Below the pieces are notes generated by a model, which was given only the letters and a program-made list of their open reading frames with translations, made no database searches and was not told where the DNA came from. Made by a program: the position numbers and the translations under genes. Shown one piece after another: positions 9,050 to 18,133 of a DNA stretch of 64,000 bases. The number at the start of each line of letters is the position of its first letter. Within the stretch, counting starts at the first letter, position 1. The stretch is from Bradyrhizobium sp. SRS-191 (lineage in GTDB: Bacteria > Pseudomonadota > Alphaproteobacteria > Rhizobiales > Xanthobacteraceae): NCBI RefSeq assembly GCF_024586915.1, contig NZ_JANBVS010000004.1, positions 368,222 to 432,221 on the forward strand, given 5' to 3'.

Positions 9050-10705
9050 TCAGCGCAAAGCTGCGGCGCGCATCGTGAAGGATTTGGTCTCGAGCTTGAT
9101 GATCGCCGGCCCCGAGAACTGGTCATAGCTCAGTCCCGGGATCGGCTCGGCGGCGAAGGTCATCGCCAGCGTCGTCTGCGGCTTGACGAAATAGCTGCGC
9201 ATCACCGTCAGATCGGGGTCGCCCATTTTCGTGACCGACATCGATGACGATGCGCTCGGCGTCAGCATGATCGCCCGCATCCATGTGGAATCGGGACCCT
9301 TGGCGGCCGACACACGCGTGGCCATCGTGATCAGGGCGTCGGAGCCCTGACCAGTCTGAGCAGACTTGGTGCTGGCCTCTGCGGCAGGTGCCGCTGAGCG
9401 GGACGTCGCCGGACGGGAGTTGCGCACCGGGATCGGCGTGGTCGCGGCGTTGCTGCGATCCGGCGGGGCCGGCGGAGCGAAGGCCATGGCCTGCATCAGG
9501 CTCGCATTCTGCGGCTGGTCGATGGCCGACAGCGCCCGGCGCGCGGTGATCGCGGCAACCTGCTCGGGCGTCGCCTGCTTCGGCGTGCTCGGGTTCTCAC
9601 CCCAGAACCCGCGGGCATTGATGATGTCGGCGACACTCTTCGGCGCGCCGTCCCGATCGCCGCCATTGATCGCACTGGTGGTCTCGGCCCTGGTCTCCGG
9701 CTTTGCCTGCGGCTGCTGCACGGCCTGCGCATCGGCTGAGGCCAGCTGGAGCGCATTGGCGATCTTGCCGCGGGCCGTCGCCGGCTTGGTGTCGGCGGAG
9801 CGGTCCTTCTCCGACGGCTTGTCGGCCGTCTTGTCAGCCGTTTTGGCGGAGAGCGAGGCGGTCTGGACCGGCTTGGCGTCGGCCCTGCTGTCGCTCTCGC
9901 CGGATTCTTCGTCATCCTCGCTCGGACGTCCGCGGAACAGGCGTGCAAACAGGTTCGATCCGCCGGACGAGGCGTCGTCGCCGGAGCCGCGCTTCTCGAT
10001 CTCGGCCTTGGCCAGCTCATAGCCCTTCAGCGGCACGCCATTGGTCGGAACGTGAACGGTCTTGCCGTCGGGGAAGACGCGGGCGAGCTGGTCGGCGGTC
10101 ATCCGCGGCCAGTGGCGGATATTGCCGGTGTCGAGATGCACGAAGGGCGAGCCGGAGGTCGGATAGAAGCCGACGCCACCGCGCTGCAGGCGCAGGCCGG
10201 CGTAGCGGATCTGCTCCAGCGGCACGCCGGGGATGTAGAAATCCATCGCATGGCCGAGCATGTGCTGGCTGTGGCGGGCCACACCGGTATGCGCCGAGCG
10301 GCGGCGCAGCATCGAGTTGGTGGCAGGCGAGCGGTACGACGAGATGATCTGGATCGGCTGCTTGCCGTCGACGTCGCGGTAGACTTCCCAGAGGATGTCG
10401 AACAGGCGGCGGTCCATGACCGTCTGGTCCTGGGTGCGCCAATCCCGCAGGAAATAGTTGAGCTTCTTCAGCGCGTCTTCGTCGTAGCGGCCTTCGCGCT
10501 TGAAGGTGACGGTCAGGTCTTCGCCGGAATGGGTGTGGTGGAAGGTGAGGGTGCGGGTGTCGTTGAGGGCCTCGGCGTCACGGATGGTGCCCGCTCCCAC
10601 CAGGAGAAGCAGCGACGCAAGGCCGGTGCGGCAGACGGCGTTCCATGCCGTTCTCGGCAGCGAACGCGATTGGCGCGCGAAAACAGACAGCAAGATGCAG
10701 CCCAC
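9050..10705 (-). CDS. DUF882 / peptidase M15-like murein hydrolase with long disordered tail
   Basis: The 551-residue exported protein has an N-terminal hydrophobic signal segment (about 25-45). A catalytic-like domain follows (about 50-235) of the DUF882/YcbK type, related to M15 D,D-carboxypeptidases. Likely zinc ligands are the His and Asp in SQHMLGHAMDF and the His in PFVHLDTGNIRHW. The C-terminal half is low-complexity and rich in Ala, Ser, Asp and Lys, as in many large alphaproteobacterial envelope proteins. The start codon is GTG with no strong ribosome binding site, so the N-terminus is uncertain. An L,D-transpeptidase gene upstream on the same strand suggests a shared role in peptidoglycan remodelling. 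Confidence 0.85.
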   Translation of the reverse strand: MGCILLSVFARQSRSLPRTAWNAVCRTGLASLLLLVGAGTIRDAEALNDTRTLTFHHTHSGEDLTVTFKREGRYDEDALKKLNYFLRDWRTQDQTVMDRRLFDILWEVYRDVDGKQPIQIISSYRSPATNSMLRRRSAHTGVARHSQHMLGHAMDFYIPGVPLEQIRYAGLRLQRGGVGFYPTSGSPFVHLDTGNIRHWPRMTADQLARVFPDGKTVHVPTNGVPLKGYELAKAEIEKRGSGDDASSGGSNLFARLFRGRPSEDDEESGESDSRADAKPVQTASLSAKTADKTADKPSEKDRSADTKPATARGKIANALQLASADAQAVQQPQAKPETRAETTSAINGGDRDGAPKSVADIINARGFWGENPSTPKQATPEQVAAITARRALSAIDQPQNASLMQAMAFAPPAPPDRSNAATTPIPVRNSRPATSRSAAPAAEASTKSAQTGQGSDALITMATRVSAAKGPDSTWMRAIMLTPSASSSMSVTKMGDPDLTVMRSYFVKPQTTLAMTFAAEPIPGLSYDQFSGPAIIKLETKSFTMRAAALR

Positions 10706-10895
10706 CCCGTCGACGAGCGTTTACTCGAATACCCTCTTGCGGCCCGTCCGGCGGAAGAGAGAGGAAACGCTTACCTAAGGCGGGATGGTTAAGGGATACT
10801 CACCGGCCCGCCCCCCAATTACCCTTAACATATACTCTTGAGTGTGGCGAAAAAGAGCCATCGAATCGTGGTTGATCATTGTGGTTAACCTAAAG

Positions 10896-10925
10896 CAAAG
10901 GCCCCGCCGAACGGCGAGGCCTTTG
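10896..10925 (-). terminator. Hairpin downstream of the L,D-transpeptidase gene
   Basis: CAAAGGCC and GGCCTTTG form the outer stem, with inner CGCC/GGCG pairing around GAAC and one internal mismatch. It lies 38 bp past the transpeptidase stop and upstream of the DUF882 gene, so it probably separates the two transcripts. Confidence 0.65.
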
Positions 10926-10962
10926 ATCGCAAATTGGAAATTGGTTCGCCTGACGGCGCCGA

Positions 10963-13086
10963 TCAGCGCGTGAACACCCGGCGTGATGGACGCCCGACCG
11001 GGGCCGGCGGGGTCGGCTGTCCGCCGCCGCCAAACAGGCGCTCGAAGAAGTTCGGGCCGGAGGAGCCGGACGAGAAGCTGTTGTCGCTGACGTTCACGGC
11101 GTTCGGGAGCGGGCCCTTCGGACGCGAATAGTTCGGCTGGGCATGGGCGACGACGTTCTCGAGATCCTTGCCGCGGCTGTTCTTGAGGATCGCGATCATC
11201 GCCGCGTCGCGGCCATAGATGTCCTTGCGGAATTGCAGCTTGCCGGCATCGTCGACGAAGGCGGTCTGGTAGGTGATGTTGACCGGAATCGGCGTCGGGA
11301 ATTTCAGGTCGATCTCGCTGCGGCCGTACATGTTGCGGATGCGCTCGGGGGTGTAGCGCTCGTTCGGCATGGTGATGTTGAGCAGCACCGAGGCGTACTG
11401 ATCCGGAAACTGCACGCGCATGCAGCCATGGCTGAAAGCGCGCTCGTCACGGGCGAACAGGTTCTTGTCCGGCGTGTCGTGCTGATAGACCAGGAACTTG
11501 TTCGGGAAGTTGAAGCGGATACGGCCGAGTGCGTTGGCCTCGCCCGGTGGCTGCGAGATGTGGATCGAGCCGTCGCGGGCGCGTTCCAGCTTCAAGCCCA
11601 TGCGGTCGAGCACCGTCGGATCCTGCTGCAGCGCCGGCAGATACTCGTTGTAGATGATCGACGGCGGCACGTTCCAGGTCGGATTGACCGTGATGAACTT
11701 CATCGTCTCGCTGAGCAGCGGCGTGGCGTGCTGGCCCGGCTTGCCGGTCACGACGCGGGTGGTCCACACCTGGGCGCCGTTCTGCATCACCTTCAGCGTG
11801 TAGTCGGGGATGTTGAGGATGACATAGGCATTGCCGATCGCGGGCGCGCCGAGCTCGCGCGGCAGCCAGCGCCAGCGCTCCATGTTGACGAGGACCGTAT
11901 CGATCTGCTTGTCGCGCTTCGGCGTATTGAGCGCCTTGACGGTGCGGTCGTCGAGCACGCCGGTCGGCTTGAGATCGACGCTCTCCTGGAATTTGCGCAC
12001 GGCGGCGGCGACCTTCGCGTCGTAGCGGATGTCGTCGGCATTCTCGGTCAGGCCGAGCTTGGCGCGCAGCTTCGGCACGCGCGGGTCGGACATCTGGGCC
12101 TCGGCCTCCGGCGCGTTCTTGCCCTTGGCCGGGGTGTATTTCAGCGGCTCGCCGTCGTCGATGATGACAGGCGCGCCGTCGCTCACGCCGCGCAGCTCGG
12201 CAAGCTTGGCCTTCAGAAGCTTGAACAGCTTGTGCGGAGGGTTGTAGCTCTCCAGCGCCGCCGAGGCGTCCTTCGCGCCGGTGACGTTGGCCAGCACCTC
12301 GTTCGGATCGATCGGATGCTCGGGATACTGGATGTCAGCCGAGACCTGCGACCAGTGCATGCGGCCGCTCTGCGCCTGCCGCGCATAGTCCATCATGCTC
12401 TCGGTGAGCTTGAGATCGGCTTCCGCCAGCGCGTCCGGTGCGGAGCCTGCGGCGGCAAAGTCCGGCACCGGATAATCGGCAGGGTTGAGGCCGTCGGACG
12501 CCGCATCCTTCAGGCGCGCGATCACGCCCTTGGCGGCGGCGGTCAGGCTGCCGCTCTGGGTCCAGACCGGCGCGTAGTCGCGGCTGGTATAGAACTTCTC
12601 GACGGCGGCGCGCTCGGCCTTGCGGTCGAAATATTTCGTGCCCTTGGTCGCGATCAGGTCGCGCAGCCGATCGGCCACCGGCTGGTCGGCAGCAGGAACG
12701 GTGCTGGCCGCCTTGACCGGTTCAGGCGCGGTTGCGGTGGCAGGGGCTGCGGCGGGCGGCGGTGCGGCAACGGTCTTTGCAGGGTCAGCCTTGGCGGGAT
12801 CGGCTGCCGGCGCGGAGGCGGCATCAACCGGCTTCGTCGCCGTCTCCTGCGCCTTGGATTGAGGTGATACTGTCGCGGTCGTGTCGGGCTTGAAATCACT
12901 GGCGGTCGGCGGCGGAACGTTGGCCGGCTCGGGGAGCGGGACCGCGGCATCGATGGCCAGCTCGGCGGGGCTGCGAGGCGTGTCGCCCTGGGCGAGGGCC
13001 GAGGTCGCGGACACCGCGAGGAAGGTTGCCGCGACAGCCATCAGCACGCGGTCATATCCGCCACGGGTGGTCACACAATCTCGCAT
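10963..13086 (-). CDS. L,D-transpeptidase, YcbB/LdtD-like, with peptidoglycan-binding domain
   Basis: The 707-residue exported protein forms 3-3 cross-links in peptidoglycan or links proteins to it. A signal peptide (about 10-35, ending SALAQ) leads into a Pro/Ala-rich linker (about 35-140) and a scaffold region. A PG_binding_1-like repeat includes VRKFQESVDLKPTGVLDDRT. The YkuD catalytic domain follows, with SHGCMRVQ and the active-site Cys at about residue 555. ATG at 13086 is favoured by GAGGGA upstream; the longer frame to 13170 adds Arg-rich sequence before the signal peptide. The C-terminus is Gly/Pro-rich. The neighbouring M15-like gene supports a cell-wall role. Confidence 0.93.
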   Translation of the reverse strand: MRDCVTTRGGYDRVLMAVAATFLAVSATSALAQGDTPRSPAELAIDAAVPLPEPANVPPPTASDFKPDTTATVSPQSKAQETATKPVDAASAPAADPAKADPAKTVAAPPPAAAPATATAPEPVKAASTVPAADQPVADRLRDLIATKGTKYFDRKAERAAVEKFYTSRDYAPVWTQSGSLTAAAKGVIARLKDAASDGLNPADYPVPDFAAAGSAPDALAEADLKLTESMMDYARQAQSGRMHWSQVSADIQYPEHPIDPNEVLANVTGAKDASAALESYNPPHKLFKLLKAKLAELRGVSDGAPVIIDDGEPLKYTPAKGKNAPEAEAQMSDPRVPKLRAKLGLTENADDIRYDAKVAAAVRKFQESVDLKPTGVLDDRTVKALNTPKRDKQIDTVLVNMERWRWLPRELGAPAIGNAYVILNIPDYTLKVMQNGAQVWTTRVVTGKPGQHATPLLSETMKFITVNPTWNVPPSIIYNEYLPALQQDPTVLDRMGLKLERARDGSIHISQPPGEANALGRIRFNFPNKFLVYQHDTPDKNLFARDERAFSHGCMRVQFPDQYASVLLNITMPNERYTPERIRNMYGRSEIDLKFPTPIPVNITYQTAFVDDAGKLQFRKDIYGRDAAMIAILKNSRGKDLENVVAHAQPNYSRPKGPLPNAVNVSDNSFSSGSSGPNFFERLFGGGGQPTPPAPVGRPSRRVFTR

Positions 13087-13408
13087 CGTCAATCCCTCGG
13101 ATGATCTGTCCCGCCAGGAACAGGGTCGGTAACAAGGTCGATCTCTGCCCAACAGTTCCGGGTCGAGCACCGCTCGTGAGAATGGGTCACGCCTGGTCGC
13201 AATGATTCACGCCCAAACGATACCCAAGCCCCATTTCTGCGGCCAGCGCCACACGGGACAACTCACGACAAACTGACTCTTGGGAAACCCCGGCCAAACC
13301 GATCGTGCGTTTGTGCCACGCGTTATTTCCTTTGTCTGTCACCGCAAGGCAACGGTTCAGATGTTCCAGTGTTGCGCAGGGTTGCGGCGTTTTTCGGACG
13401 GCTGCGGA
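13087..13408. other. 322-bp intergenic region upstream of the L,D-transpeptidase gene
   Basis: The region lies between the stop of the sigma-54 activator gene and the transpeptidase start, both on the minus strand. It must hold the transpeptidase promoter, but no clear -35/-10 pair, operator or strong terminator hairpin was recognised. Short frames inside it lack ribosome binding sites. Confidence 0.5.
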
Positions 13409-14905
13409 TCATCCGAGCGGCGGTGACTCCGTCGCCGGTGTTTCGCCATTGGCCTCGTCCAGCTTGCGATAGAGCGTCGAGCGTCCGATTTTGAGACGCC
13501 GTGCGACCTCGGACATCTGGCCGCGGTAATGGGCAATCGCGAAGCGGATGATTTCGTGCTCCATCTCCTCCAGCGGGCGGACCTCGCCGGCCGCCGTCAG
13601 CATGGCGAGGCTGCCATGCGAGGGCAGGGGCGCGATGGGTACTTCACTACCCGGCACCATGGCCGGCAGCGCGGCATGAGCAGTGCGCTCCACCATCAGC
13701 GCCGGCGCCGGCTCGATCGGCGGTGCGTGAGTCGGGATCAGCGGAAAGTCGCCGACGCCGAGCTGGTCGGTCTCGCTCATGACCACTGCGCGATAGACCG
13801 CGTTTTCGAGCTGGCGGATGTTGCCGGGCCAGTCGAGCTTGGTCAGATAGGCCACCGCATCGCCGCTGATGCCCGACACCGGGCGATTCTCCTCGGCCGC
13901 GAAGCGCGCCAGAAAATGCCGCAGCAGATGCGGAATATCCTCGCGGCGCGCGCGCAAGGGAGGGATCGTCAGCGGCAGCACGTGCAGGCGGTAGAACAGA
14001 TCCTCGCGGAAGTGACCTTCCTTCACCCGGTCGAGCAGGCGACGATTGGTCGCCGAGATGATGCGGACGTCGACCTTGACCGGCTTGCGGCCACCGACCG
14101 CCTCGACGGCGCCCTCCTGCAAAGCGCGCAACAGCTTCACCTGCGCGGTGAGCGGCAGCTCCGAGACCTCGTCGAGGAACAGCGTGCCCCCATGGGCCTC
14201 GACGAACTTGCCTGTGTGACGCTCGGTTGCGCCGGTGAATGCGCCCTTCTCGTGGCCGAACAGGATCGACTCCACGAGATTGTCCGGGATTGCGCCGCAA
14301 TTGACCGCGACGAACGGCTTGGTCTTGCGCTCGCTGGTGCCATGGATGGCGCGCGCGAACAGCTCCTTGCCGACACCCGATTCGCCCTCGATCAGGACGG
14401 GAATGGAGGAGGCCGCAGCCTTCTCGGCGATGCGCAGGATCGGCGCCATCGCCTCGGCGCGGGTGATGATGTCGGTGAAGGTCAGCCGTCCCTCACGGCT
14501 GTGCCGGATGCGCTGCAATTCGCCCTTCAGCGCCGAGGTGTTCAGTGCATTGCGCAGCGAGACCTGCAGCCGCTCGATACCCACAGGCTTGACGACGAAA
14601 TCCTGTGCGCCGGCGCGCATGGCCGAGACGACGTTATCGATGCCGCCATGCGCGGTCTGCACGATGACTGGAATCGAGAGCCCCGCCTCGCGCATTTTCG
14701 ACAGCACGCCCATGCCGTCGAGGCCGGGCATCACGAGGTCGAGCACGATGGCGTCGATGGGACCGGCGTCGGGATTGGTCAGCTTTTCGATCACGGCGTC
14801 GCCGGTCTCGACGACGACCGCCTCGTAGCCGCATTTCTGGACCATGTTCTCCACCAGCCGGCGCTGGACCGGATCATCATCGGCGATCAAAATGCTGGCA
14901 GCCAT
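13409..14905 (-). CDS. Sigma-54-dependent response regulator (NtrC type)
   Basis: The 498-residue protein has three domains. The receiver domain (about 4-120) has the acidic pocket D9-D11, phosphoacceptor Asp56 and Lys106. The AAA+ domain (about 145-380) has Walker A GESGVGKE (174-181), the sigma-54 contact loop GAFTGA (221-226) and a Walker B-like LFLDEV. A Fis-type helix-turn-helix lies at the C-terminus ([21 protein letters not shown]). A linker of about 60 residues precedes the HTH. It activates sigma-54 promoters once phosphorylated. No cognate kinase is adjacent, so it is an orphan regulator and its targets are unknown. It is divergent from pepF. Confidence 0.95.
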   Translation of the reverse strand: MAASILIADDDPVQRRLVENMVQKCGYEAVVVETGDAVIEKLTNPDAGPIDAIVLDLVMPGLDGMGVLSKMREAGLSIPVIVQTAHGGIDNVVSAMRAGAQDFVVKPVGIERLQVSLRNALNTSALKGELQRIRHSREGRLTFTDIITRAEAMAPILRIAEKAAASSIPVLIEGESGVGKELFARAIHGTSERKTKPFVAVNCGAIPDNLVESILFGHEKGAFTGATERHTGKFVEAHGGTLFLDEVSELPLTAQVKLLRALQEGAVEAVGGRKPVKVDVRIISATNRRLLDRVKEGHFREDLFYRLHVLPLTIPPLRARREDIPHLLRHFLARFAAEENRPVSGISGDAVAYLTKLDWPGNIRQLENAVYRAVVMSETDQLGVGDFPLIPTHAPPIEPAPALMVERTAHAALPAMVPGSEVPIAPLPSHGSLAMLTAAGEVRPLEEMEHEIIRFAIAHYRGQMSEVARRLKIGRSTLYRKLDEANGETPATESPPLG

Positions 14906-15025
14906 GGCTTTCCTTGCACGCTACGACTATCTGTCTCGAATCGGGGCACTCTCGCCGACGCCGATTAACGCAACCTTAAACCTCGCTGATCGGGATAAAC
15001 GTTCGAACAACAGGTTACCCATCCG

Positions 15026-17008
15026 ATGACCTCGCGCGCCTCTTCCGCCCTTCGCAAGCCGACCAAAGCTTCTCCTCCCTCCAAAGCCGCCAAGGCCAAG
15101 CCGGCCAACAAGGCCAAACCGGCCAAGAAGGCCGCGGCCAAAACCTCGAAGCCCGCCGCCAAGTCCGCGCGTGGCGCGACGGCCAAATCGTCTGCCAAGC
15201 CGGCGAAGCAGACAGTCGCGGCCAAGACGGGAATCGGGGCGCTGCCCGAGTGGAATCTCGGCGATCTCTATATGGGCATCGACGCGCCGGAGATCGCTCA
15301 CGATCTCGCGAAGATGGATGCCGAATGCGTCGCGTTTGAGACCGACTACAAGGGCAAGCTCGCCGAGCATGTGGCGCGCGAAGACGGCGGCGAATGGCTC
15401 GCGGAAGCCGTGCGCCGTTACGAGGCGATCGACGATCTCGCCGGCCGGCTCGGCTCGTTCGCGGGACTCGCCCATGCCGGCGACAGCGTCGATCCCGCAA
15501 TCTCCAAATTCTACGGCGACATCTCCGAGCGGCTCACGGCCGCGTTGACGCATCTCCTGTTCTTTCCGCTCGAGCTCAACCGTATCGACGATTCGGTGAT
15601 CGCGCGCGCCATGGAAACTCCGGCGCTCGGCTATTACCAGCCGTGGATCGAGGATCTGCGCAAGGACAAGCCGTACCAGCTCGAGGATCGTGTCGAGCAG
15701 CTGTTCCACGAGAAATCGCAGACCGGCTATTCGGCGTGGAACCGGCTGTTCGACCAGACCATCGCAGGCCTGCGCTTCCAGGTCGGCGGCAAGGAGCTGG
15801 CGATCGAGCCGACGCTGAATTTCCTGCAGGATCGTGACGGAGCCAAGCGCAAGGCGGCTGCCGAGGCGCTCGCCAAGACCTTCAAGGCCAATGAGCGCAC
15901 CTTCGCGCTGATCACCAATACGCTCGCCAAGGACAAGGACATTTCCGACCGCTGGCGCGGCTTCCAGGATGTCGCAGACTCGCGCCATCTCAACAACCGC
16001 GTCGAGCGCGAGGTGGTTGATGCGCTGGTGGCCTCGGTGCGATCAGCCTATCCGAAGCTGTCGCATCGCTACTATCAGCTGAAGGCGCGCTGGTTCAAAA
16101 AGAAGAAGCTCGCGCATTGGGACCGCAATGCGCCGCTGCCGTTCGCCGCCAATGCGACGATCGCCTGGCCGGAGGCCAAGAGCATGGTGCTGACGGCCTA
16201 TCGCGGCTTCTCGCCGGAGATGGCCGACATCGCGCAGCGCTTCTTCGATGACAGCTGGATCGATGCCCCGGTGCGGCCGGGCAAGGCGCCGGGCGCGTTC
16301 TCGCATCCGACCACGCCGTCGGCGCATCCCTATGTGCTGATGAACTATCAGGGCAAGCCGCGCGACGTGATGACGCTCGCGCATGAGCTCGGTCATGGCG
16401 TGCACCAGGTGCTCGCGGCCAAGAACGGCGCGCTGATGGCGCCGACACCGCTGACGCTCGCCGAGACCGCAAGCGTGTTCGGCGAGATGCTGACCTTCAA
16501 GCGGCTCTTGTCGGAGACCAAGGACGGCAAACAGCGCCAGGCGCTGCTTGCCGGCAAGGTCGAGGACATGATCAACACCGTGGTCCGGCAGATCGCGTTC
16601 TATTCCTTCGAGCGCGCCGTCCATACCGAGCGCAAGAACGGCGAGCTGACCGCCGAGCGTCTCGGCCAGATCTGGATGTCGGTGCAGACCGAGAGCCTGG
16701 GCGAGGCGATCGAGATCAAGCCGGGCTACGAGAACTTCTGGATGTACATCCCGCACTTCATCCATTCGCCGTTCTACGTCTACGCCTATGCGTTCGGCGA
16801 CTGCTTGGTGAACTCGCTCTATGCGGTCTACGAGCACGCGGCCGATGGATTCGCCGACCGTTATCTCGCGATGCTCTCCGCCGGCGGCACCAAGCATTAT
16901 TCCGAGCTGCTGAAGCCGTTCGGTCTGGACGCCAAGGACCCCAGGTTCTGGGACGGCGGCCTCTCCGTCATCGCCGGCATGATCGACGAGCTGGAGGCGA
17001 TGGGATAG
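15026..17008 (+). CDS. pepF: Oligoendopeptidase F (M3 family) with a basic Ala/Lys-rich N-terminal tail
   Basis: This is a cytoplasmic zinc peptidase that cuts short peptides. The M3B core begins at LPEWNLGDLY (about residue 73). The zinc site is LAHELGHGVHQ with His453, Glu454 and His457, and the third-ligand region is TLAETASVFGEM. The core length of about 590 residues is normal. Before it lies a tail of about 68 residues built from K, A, P and S (KAKPANKAKP, KKAAAKTSKPAAKSA), similar in composition to histone-H1-like tails and not needed for catalysis. The ATG has a weak ribosome binding site. The gene ends 27 bp before the palindrome of the toxin-antitoxin module. Confidence 0.95.
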   Translation: MTSRASSALRKPTKASPPSKAAKAKPANKAKPAKKAAAKTSKPAAKSARGATAKSSAKPAKQTVAAKTGIGALPEWNLGDLYMGIDAPEIAHDLAKMDAECVAFETDYKGKLAEHVAREDGGEWLAEAVRRYEAIDDLAGRLGSFAGLAHAGDSVDPAISKFYGDISERLTAALTHLLFFPLELNRIDDSVIARAMETPALGYYQPWIEDLRKDKPYQLEDRVEQLFHEKSQTGYSAWNRLFDQTIAGLRFQVGGKELAIEPTLNFLQDRDGAKRKAAAEALAKTFKANERTFALITNTLAKDKDISDRWRGFQDVADSRHLNNRVEREVVDALVASVRSAYPKLSHRYYQLKARWFKKKKLAHWDRNAPLPFAANATIAWPEAKSMVLTAYRGFSPEMADIAQRFFDDSWIDAPVRPGKAPGAFSHPTTPSAHPYVLMNYQGKPRDVMTLAHELGHGVHQVLAAKNGALMAPTPLTLAETASVFGEMLTFKRLLSETKDGKQRQALLAGKVEDMINTVVRQIAFYSFERAVHTERKNGELTAERLGQIWMSVQTESLGEAIEIKPGYENFWMYIPHFIHSPFYVYAYAFGDCLVNSLYAVYEHAADGFADRYLAMLSAGGTKHYSELLKPFGLDAKDPRFWDGGLSVIAGMIDELEAMG

Positions 17009-17024
17009 GGGTGTAAAACATGTG

Positions 17025-17053
17025 TTGAACGGCCCAAAAGCTCGCGTTATACA
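17025..17053 (+). promoter_or_regulatory. Candidate sigma-70 promoter of the AbrB-Doc module
   Basis: TTGAAC (17025-17030), a 17-bp spacer and TATACA (17048-17053) form a near-consensus promoter. The -10 hexamer lies inside the left arm of the palindrome at 17036-17073. Confidence 0.65.
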
Positions 17054-17073
17054 AATGTATAACGCGAGCTTTT
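17036..17073. promoter_or_regulatory. Perfect 38-nt palindrome upstream of the AbrB antitoxin gene
   Basis: The left arm AAAAGCTCGCGTTATACA (18 nt) and its exact reverse complement are separated by AA. The palindrome covers the candidate -10 box and ends 13 bp before the antitoxin ATG. It could serve both as operator for the AbrB-fold antitoxin and as a bidirectional terminator (GAGCTTTT end) for pepF. Confidence 0.85.
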
Positions 17074-17086
17074 GTGGAGTTCGACC

Positions 17087-17311
17087 ATGAAGATCGAGAT
17101 CAAGAAGATCGGCAATTCCGACGGCCTCCTGCTGCCGCGTGAATTGATGCAGAGGCTCGATCTCAAGCGCGGCCAGCAATTGCACATCGTCGAATTGCCC
17201 GGCGGTGGGTTCCAGGCGCTGCCCTATGATCCGGATTTCGAGCGGACGATGGAGATCGCCGACGAGCTCATGGATGAGTATCGCGAAACCCTTGCTGCCC
17301 TCGCTAAGTAA
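17087..17311 (+). CDS. AbrB/MazE-type antitoxin of a Doc-family toxin
   Basis: The 74-residue protein has an N-terminal SpoVT/AbrB swapped-hairpin DNA-binding domain (1-45). It contains the hallmark KIGNSDGLLLPRELMQRLDL and GQQLHIVEL. An acidic helical tail (about 50-74) is expected to bind the toxin. ATG at 17087 is chosen for the GGAG at 17076-17079; the frame upstream reaches into the palindrome. It precedes the Doc-type toxin gene by 13 bp, which is the usual antitoxin-first order. Antitoxins of this fold usually repress their own operon, and the 38-nt palindrome just upstream is the obvious operator. Confidence 0.9.
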   Translation: MKIEIKKIGNSDGLLLPRELMQRLDLKRGQQLHIVELPGGGFQALPYDPDFERTMEIADELMDEYRETLAALAK

Positions 17312-17324
17312 ATGAGCTGGCCAA

Positions 17325-17720
17325 ATGAGCCAACTGCAGGAGCCGCTCTGGATCACCTACGAGCAGGAGGTCGCGATCCACGCGCGGCAGCTGCGCCGCT
17401 TCGGCGGCGCGCCGGGACTTCGCGACGAAGGCATGCTGCGCTCGGCGCTGGAGCGGCCCGTCAACAAATGGAGCTATGAGCAGGCGACGCTGCCGGAGCT
17501 GGCGGCGGCCTACGCTTTCGGGCTCGCCAAGAACCATGCCTTTGTCGATGGCAACAAGCGCATCGCCTTCATGGCGATGATGACGTTTCTGCGCAGAAAC
17601 GACATCGCGTTCGCGCCGGACCCAGCTCAAGCCACGGCCATCATCCTCGCCCTCGCCGCCGGCGAGGTCAGCGAGGCCGGCCTGACGCGCTGGATCCGCG
17701 ACAATTGGCCGGGCCAATAG
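17325..17720 (+). CDS. Death-on-curing (Doc/Fic) family toxin
   Basis: The 131-residue protein matches the Doc branch of the Fic fold. Its core motif is HAFVDGNKRIAF, with His71 as the catalytic base and a K in place of the second Gly of classical Fic, as in P1 Doc (HxFxxxNKR). P1 Doc phosphorylates and inactivates elongation factor Tu; activity here is inferred. The N-terminal WITYEQEVAIHARQL and GLRDEGMLRSAL segments also fit the family. It pairs with the AbrB-type antitoxin 13 bp upstream rather than the classical Phd. All motif residues are intact, so the toxin is probably functional. Confidence 0.92.
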   Translation: MSQLQEPLWITYEQEVAIHARQLRRFGGAPGLRDEGMLRSALERPVNKWSYEQATLPELAAAYAFGLAKNHAFVDGNKRIAFMAMMTFLRRNDIAFAPDPAQATAIILALAAGEVSEAGLTRWIRDNWPGQ

Positions 17721-17721
17721 G

Positions 17722-17751
17722 CCGATTGGAAAAGCCGATTAGCCCAATCGG
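17722..17751. other. Inverted repeat after the toxin gene
   Basis: CCGATTGG and CCAATCGG are separated by 14 nt, directly after the toxin stop, and are followed by A-rich sequence. It may be a weak terminator or an operator for the next gene. No T-run is present on the plus strand. Confidence 0.35.
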
Positions 17752-17847
17752 AAAAACCGATAAAACCGCCTTGCATGCCAGCCGTTGCCCTTGCATTGGC
17801 TTTGGGGTATGCGACCTTAACAAAGCAATTTTCTCTGGGGGACCCCG

Positions 17848-18000
17848 ATGGCAAACCATGGCGAGATCGCCTACTCGACGGCTGACGGCAATGACTATGT
17901 GGCGCATGAGGCCACGTATGAGGGCTTCATCAAGCTGGTGAAGTACGGCTCGATCGGCGTCGCGCTGATCGTCATCTTGATGGCTATTTTCCTCGTTTAA
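17848..18000 (+). CDS. aa3-type cytochrome c oxidase subunit IV
   Basis: This 50-residue protein is easy to miss because of its size. It has a soluble N-terminus (MANHGEIAYSTADGNDYVAH, then EATYEGFIKLVKYGS) followed by one transmembrane helix (about 32-50, VALIVILMAIFLV at the end). This matches the bacterial aa3-type COX subunit IV family (COX4_pro_2), a single-helix accessory subunit of the respiratory oxidase in alphaproteobacteria. The coordinates were read directly from the sequence: ATG at 17848, TAA at 17998-18000. It stands apart from any oxidase operon, just upstream of the pnt transhydrogenase genes, which is its usual location in Bradyrhizobium relatives. Confidence 0.88.
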   Translation: MANHGEIAYSTADGNDYVAHEATYEGFIKLVKYGSIGVALIVILMAIFLV

Positions 18001-18010
18001 TGTCGCACCG

Positions 18011-18035
18011 GGCCCGCCGGCATCCCCGGCGGGCC
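18011..18035 (+). terminator. Hairpin after the oxidase subunit IV gene
   Basis: GGCCCGCCGG and CCGGCGGGCC form a 10-bp perfect GC stem with a 5-nt loop. Only a short T-run (TT) follows, so termination strength is uncertain. Confidence 0.6.
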
Positions 18036-18133
18036 TTCAGCTGACTGGCCGAGCCGATCTGACCAGCCGTCACGCTGAAGCCATGGACGTCCCGCCCTTT
18101 TAAGCTCGCGCGCGCATCCGCGCCGGAGGCCTC

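Noticed and set aside
11143..12867. 574-codon frame antisense to the L,D-transpeptidase gene
   Set aside because: The opposite strand has a clear YkuD domain and signal peptide; this frame has neither start signals nor motifs.
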